NCBI GenBank assembly: GCA_003478935.1
Contig: QUFP01000001.1
Coordinates: 111,709 to 175,708, forward strand
Direction: 5' to 3'
Source of the DNA: Firmicutes bacterium AF25-13AC
Lineage (GTDB): Bacteria; Bacillota; Clostridia; Lachnospirales; Lachnospiraceae
Length of the DNA: 64,000 nucleotides
Shown here: piece by piece, positions 61,889 to 64,000 of the stretch
How the letters are laid out: every line of letters begins with the position of its first letter
How positions within the stretch are numbered: position 1 is the stretch's first letter
Notes under the pieces: generated by a model
The model's input: the letters and a program-made list of their open reading frames with translations, nothing else
Told to the model about the DNA's origin: nothing
Databases searched by the model: none
Translations under genes and position numbers: made by a program

Positions 61889-62676
61889 CAACTTCATAAG
61901 TATTGTCCCAGGGAGAGGCAGTTTTTGAAAGTTTATATTCATAACCAAAATTTGAAAGCGCACTGATCGAGTCTGAGAAAATATCAGGAACACGCAAAAT
62001 GGCAATCGTAAATCCCCAGAAATATTCATTTCCACTTTCATCCTTCAAAAAAAGCGGATTTCGGACAGCAATTCCAGATTCTCCCTGCTTTAACTCAAAA
62101 GGACCTTGTACAATCAAAGTATGGTTGTCTCTTGCATAACAGGAAATTCTTCCGCGATCTTTATCATGAATAAGATCAATCTTACCTACCTCATTTCCAG
62201 CAGCAGGATAAATAACTGTTACAATGCCATCTGGAGCAAGCTGCACACTTTCAATGTAATCAGAAATAATATTGTTTGCAATAGTGTCAAAGTGGTCAAA
62301 TTTTCCATTTTGGCTGATCAAAACCTGCTGTAAAGTATCAGTAATTGCAATTCCGTTAGTGATCTCATTCTTTATACGCTCACCATAAGCTTCTGCATTT
62401 AATTGCGCTGTTATACGTCTTTGCTCTTTGCTTCGTGAGTCTGCTTGGTATGCAATAAAACCAACAAGACATATGCCAACAAAAAAGATAATAAGAGGCA
62501 CAAGCGTTTTTTTCTTCACCCTGTCACCTCCTTTTGCGCATCATATATTTGTTTTTGCAGTAAAAAATTATAGCACGAAAATTGATGGTGTCAAGAGTTT
62601 TAGTTACGGTTCAGCGTTTTACTAGATCTGGACAAATTTCATGCTTACATGAAACTTTGTTTTTCTTAAATAAAGG

Positions 62677-62705
62677 TTGTCAAATATTTTTGTATTAGGT
62701 ATAAT
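62677..62705 (+). promoter_or_regulatory. Promoter of guaA
   Basis: TTGTCA (62677-62682), 17 nt, TATAAT (62700-62705). About 40 bp upstream is an inverted repeat TTTCATG-CTTA-CATGAAA (62638-62655) followed by a T-rich run, perhaps the terminator of a preceding transcript or a regulator site. Confidence 0.8.
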
Positions 62706-62775
62706 TAAATAGTTAAGTGGCATCGGAAAAATCAGTAAGCCCAAAATTAAGGAAAAGAATAAGGAGGAGTTTAAT

Positions 62776-63063
62776 ATGAATGTTACTGAAATCAGACGTC
62801 CAGCTGATATGGAGAGAATTACAACGCCAGAGCTTGCCAAGGCTTTTATTGAGGAGCAGGTTGCGCTGATTAAAGAGCAGGTGGGAGATAAGAAGGTTCT
62901 TCTTGCACTTTCTGGTGGAGTTGATTCATCTGTTGTTGCAGCACTTTTAATTAAAGCGATTGGTCAGCAGCTTGTATGTGTTCATGTTAATCATGGTCTG
63001 CTTCGCAAGGGCGAGCCTGAGCAGGTAATTGAAGTGTTCCGTAATCAGATGAATGCGGCATAA
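62776..63063 (+). pseudogene. guaA: GMP synthase (ATP pyrophosphatase subunit), truncated by an insertion sequence
   Basis: The first 93 or so codons of a GuaA ATP-pyrophosphatase, with the P-loop [14 protein letters not shown] and [19 protein letters not shown]. There is no amidotransferase domain at the N terminus, as in two-subunit or Lachnospiraceae-type GMP synthases. The frame stops at 63063, just after FRNQMNA, where the IS200/IS605 element begins; the rest of the gene should lie beyond it. AAGGAGGAG precedes the ATG. Loss of GMP synthesis would be serious unless guanine salvage or a second copy exists. Confidence 0.85.
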
Positions 63064-63095
63064 AAAATAAATCAATATCAAGTGCAATGGTATTT

Positions 63096-63545
63096 TCACA
63101 TTTTCTTTGCTTGTCTTTTGGTATATTTTCGTTTTGGTTTTTCAATCCCTTGGTCTTGGATATATCTTTCTAGTGTTTCAATGTTTGCGCCTCCGGTAGT
63201 GGTAATGAAATAACTGTCTGACCAGAAGCTATCCTTCCAGAGCTTATCTTTGATCTCATCCCAAAATTTTGCTCGAACTTCTTTTGAAAGTTGGGTCTTA
63301 AGACTGCACACAACAACGGATGGAGCTGCTGTTGCAGGAAGTTCAAACAGGATATGGATGTGATCGGGTTCTCCATTTAGTTCGAGAAGCTTTCCCTGAT
63401 AACACTGTTCAATCAGATGAGTAGCATACTGTCTCATGTGTGTAATGATGGGTTCTGTCATTACCCTTCTGCGATATTTAATGACAAACACTGCATGATA
63501 AGTGAGTTTGTAAACGGCATGTCGTTTTCTGTTTAAATCGTCCAT
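63096..63545 (-). CDS. tnpA: IS200/IS605 transposase TnpA (Y1 HUH)
   Basis: A 149-residue single-strand transposase with HUH motif PDHIHILFEL, catalytic Tyr in LERYIQDQG, and the start RKRHAVYKLTYHAVFVIKYR. The ATG has GGAGGT upstream. It excises and inserts the element as single-stranded circles. Length is normal, and a Lys/Arg-rich tail follows the active helix. Confidence 0.94.
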   Translation of the reverse strand: MDDLNRKRHAVYKLTYHAVFVIKYRRRVMTEPIITHMRQYATHLIEQCYQGKLLELNGEPDHIHILFELPATAAPSVVVCSLKTQLSKEVRAKFWDEIKDKLWKDSFWSDSYFITTTGGANIETLERYIQDQGIEKPKRKYTKRQAKKM

Positions 63546-63665
63546 AAAAAACCTCCATTCATTTTACAATCGATACTTGCAATATCTCTTTAAATGTGCT
63601 ATAATAATAGCATATTTAAAAGGATATTGCAACAGTTAACCTATTTTTCAACCGAGGTAATTTGC

Positions 63666-64000
63666 ATGGAACTATCAAGGACAATCAATTCGGATAAGCG
63701 TTACTATTTAGATAAGAAAACCATTGAAAATGCCGCATCGCTTCTAGAGACGATGCGTGTATTTAATGATGCCAAAATGGATCTGTACAATGCACTCTAT
63801 GATCAGAAATATTTAAATGCAGGGCCGTTACTTGACCATGCCTATCCTGTCTTTTTGAAAGAAAAATACAAAACCAATGATTATTATAATTCAGCAATCT
63901 ATACAGCAGCTTCTGGACAGATTTCTTCACAAAAGGAACTAAAAAAGTATTATAAAACGACAATCGCTGCAGATTTAAAGAATCGTGATGAAAAGATTCA
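63666..64000 (+). CDS. TnpB-like (IS605 OrfB) protein, N-terminal part
   Basis: An open frame from ATG 63666 (GAGGTAATTTGC upstream) runs off the window after 111 codons. It starts MELSRTINSDKRYYLDKKTI and has a helical, charged pattern compatible with the N-terminal region of IS605 OrfB/TnpB, an RNA-guided nuclease ancestor of Cas12. The catalytic RuvC and zinc-finger parts lie outside, so the call rests on position next to tnpA and general pattern. Confidence 0.6.
   Translation, partial: MELSRTINSDKRYYLDKKTIENAASLLETMRVFNDAKMDLYNALYDQKYLNAGPLLDHAYPVFLKEKYKTNDYYNSAIYTAASGQISSQKELKKYYKTTIAADLKNRDEKI

Larger units (their letters stand above)
59180..62519 (-). pseudogene. CHASE-GGDEF-PAS diguanylate cyclase gene split by an IS4-family element
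   Basis: The two halves are one gene. The N-terminal part (62519 to 61872) starts at GTG after GGAGGTGACAGG and encodes a transmembrane helix plus a periplasmic CHASE-like domain. The C-terminal part (60328 to 59180) has a second transmembrane helix, a GGDEF domain (LLDIDDFKFIND, RNGGDEFCIFL) and a PAS domain. Removing 60320-61888 and one 10-bp repeat restores the frame: DNTYEVVCQSNGQII. The intact enzyme would make cyclic di-GMP in response to an outside signal. As it stands neither half should work alone. Confidence 0.9.
63059..64000. mobile_element. IS200/IS605-family element (right end outside the window)
   Basis: Divergent tnpA (minus) and tnpB-like (plus) genes in IS605 arrangement, starting where the guaA homology stops (about 63059-63064). 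Left end is AT-rich, without inverted repeats, as expected for this single-strand transposition family. The exact cleavage site cannot be fixed by eye. Confidence 0.75.

Overview
The window looks like a low-to-mid GC Firmicute of the gut Lachnospiraceae type. This is inferred from the gene families: Clostridium-type conjugative-element proteins (the CD1107 and CD1108 families, Maff2, PcfB), TPP riboswitch architecture, and strong AGGAGG ribosome binding sites. No 16S rRNA or tRNA is visible. About 51 kb belongs to one large integrative and conjugative element (ICE), read almost entirely on the minus strand. Its left end lies outside the window. Its right end is near 51388, where it abuts the 3' end of a tyrosine integrase gene.

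Layout from left to right. (1) 1-8.5 kb is an antimicrobial-peptide type ABC cargo: two FtsX-like permeases, one ATPase, two small membrane proteins, a histidine kinase/response regulator pair, and the start of another response regulator. Matching ACATTT direct repeats sit in three of its promoters. (2) 8.8-13.2 kb is a thiamin salvage operon (tenA, thiD, thiE, HAD, Nudix) behind two TPP riboswitches in tandem. It is flanked by a direct duplication of the last ~270 bp of the ICE relaxase gene. (3) 12.9-21.1 kb is the mobilisation module: relaxase, MobC-like protein, several conserved ICE proteins, topoisomerase III and a SLOG protein, with a divergent XRE regulator at 21.3 kb. (4) 21.7-25.5 kb holds dut, a thyX-like gene, a DUF1599-like gene and an AbiE toxin-antitoxin pair. 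(5) 25.6-42.9 kb is the type IV secretion and surface module: an adhesin fused to a sortase, the CD1107 and CD1108 families, VirB4, PrgI, MT-A70, SpoVG, VirB6, Maff2, VirD4 and PcfB. (6) 43-51.1 kb is the establishment/replication region: DUF3846, an LPD1 zincin-like protein, a toprim primase-like protein, a DUF6017-like initiator and others, preceded by a leader with an intrinsic terminator. (7) 51.4-57.7 kb is a second, smaller mobilisable element on the plus strand: integrase remnant, MobC, RepA-like ATPase, oriT-like repeats, MobA/MobL relaxase, TnpV and a cassette of unrecognised genes. (8) 57.9-64 kb is chromosome-like: rlmI, a diguanylate cyclase gene split by an IS4-family element with a 10-bp target duplication, and guaA cut by an IS200/IS605 element that runs off the end.

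Minus-strand conjugation genes would be transcribed from the right end of the ICE leftwards. They supply the coupling protein (VirD4), motor (VirB4), channel (VirB6, PrgI, Maff2), wall hydrolase (CD1108) and surface adhesin. The relaxase, MobC and topoisomerase at the left process the DNA.

At least nine genes are broken by single-base length changes, nearly all apparent one-base losses in short homopolymers. They include housekeeping rlmI and core ICE genes, so sequencing or assembly error is at least as likely as real decay. Frameshifted genes are given as single spans with the break position.
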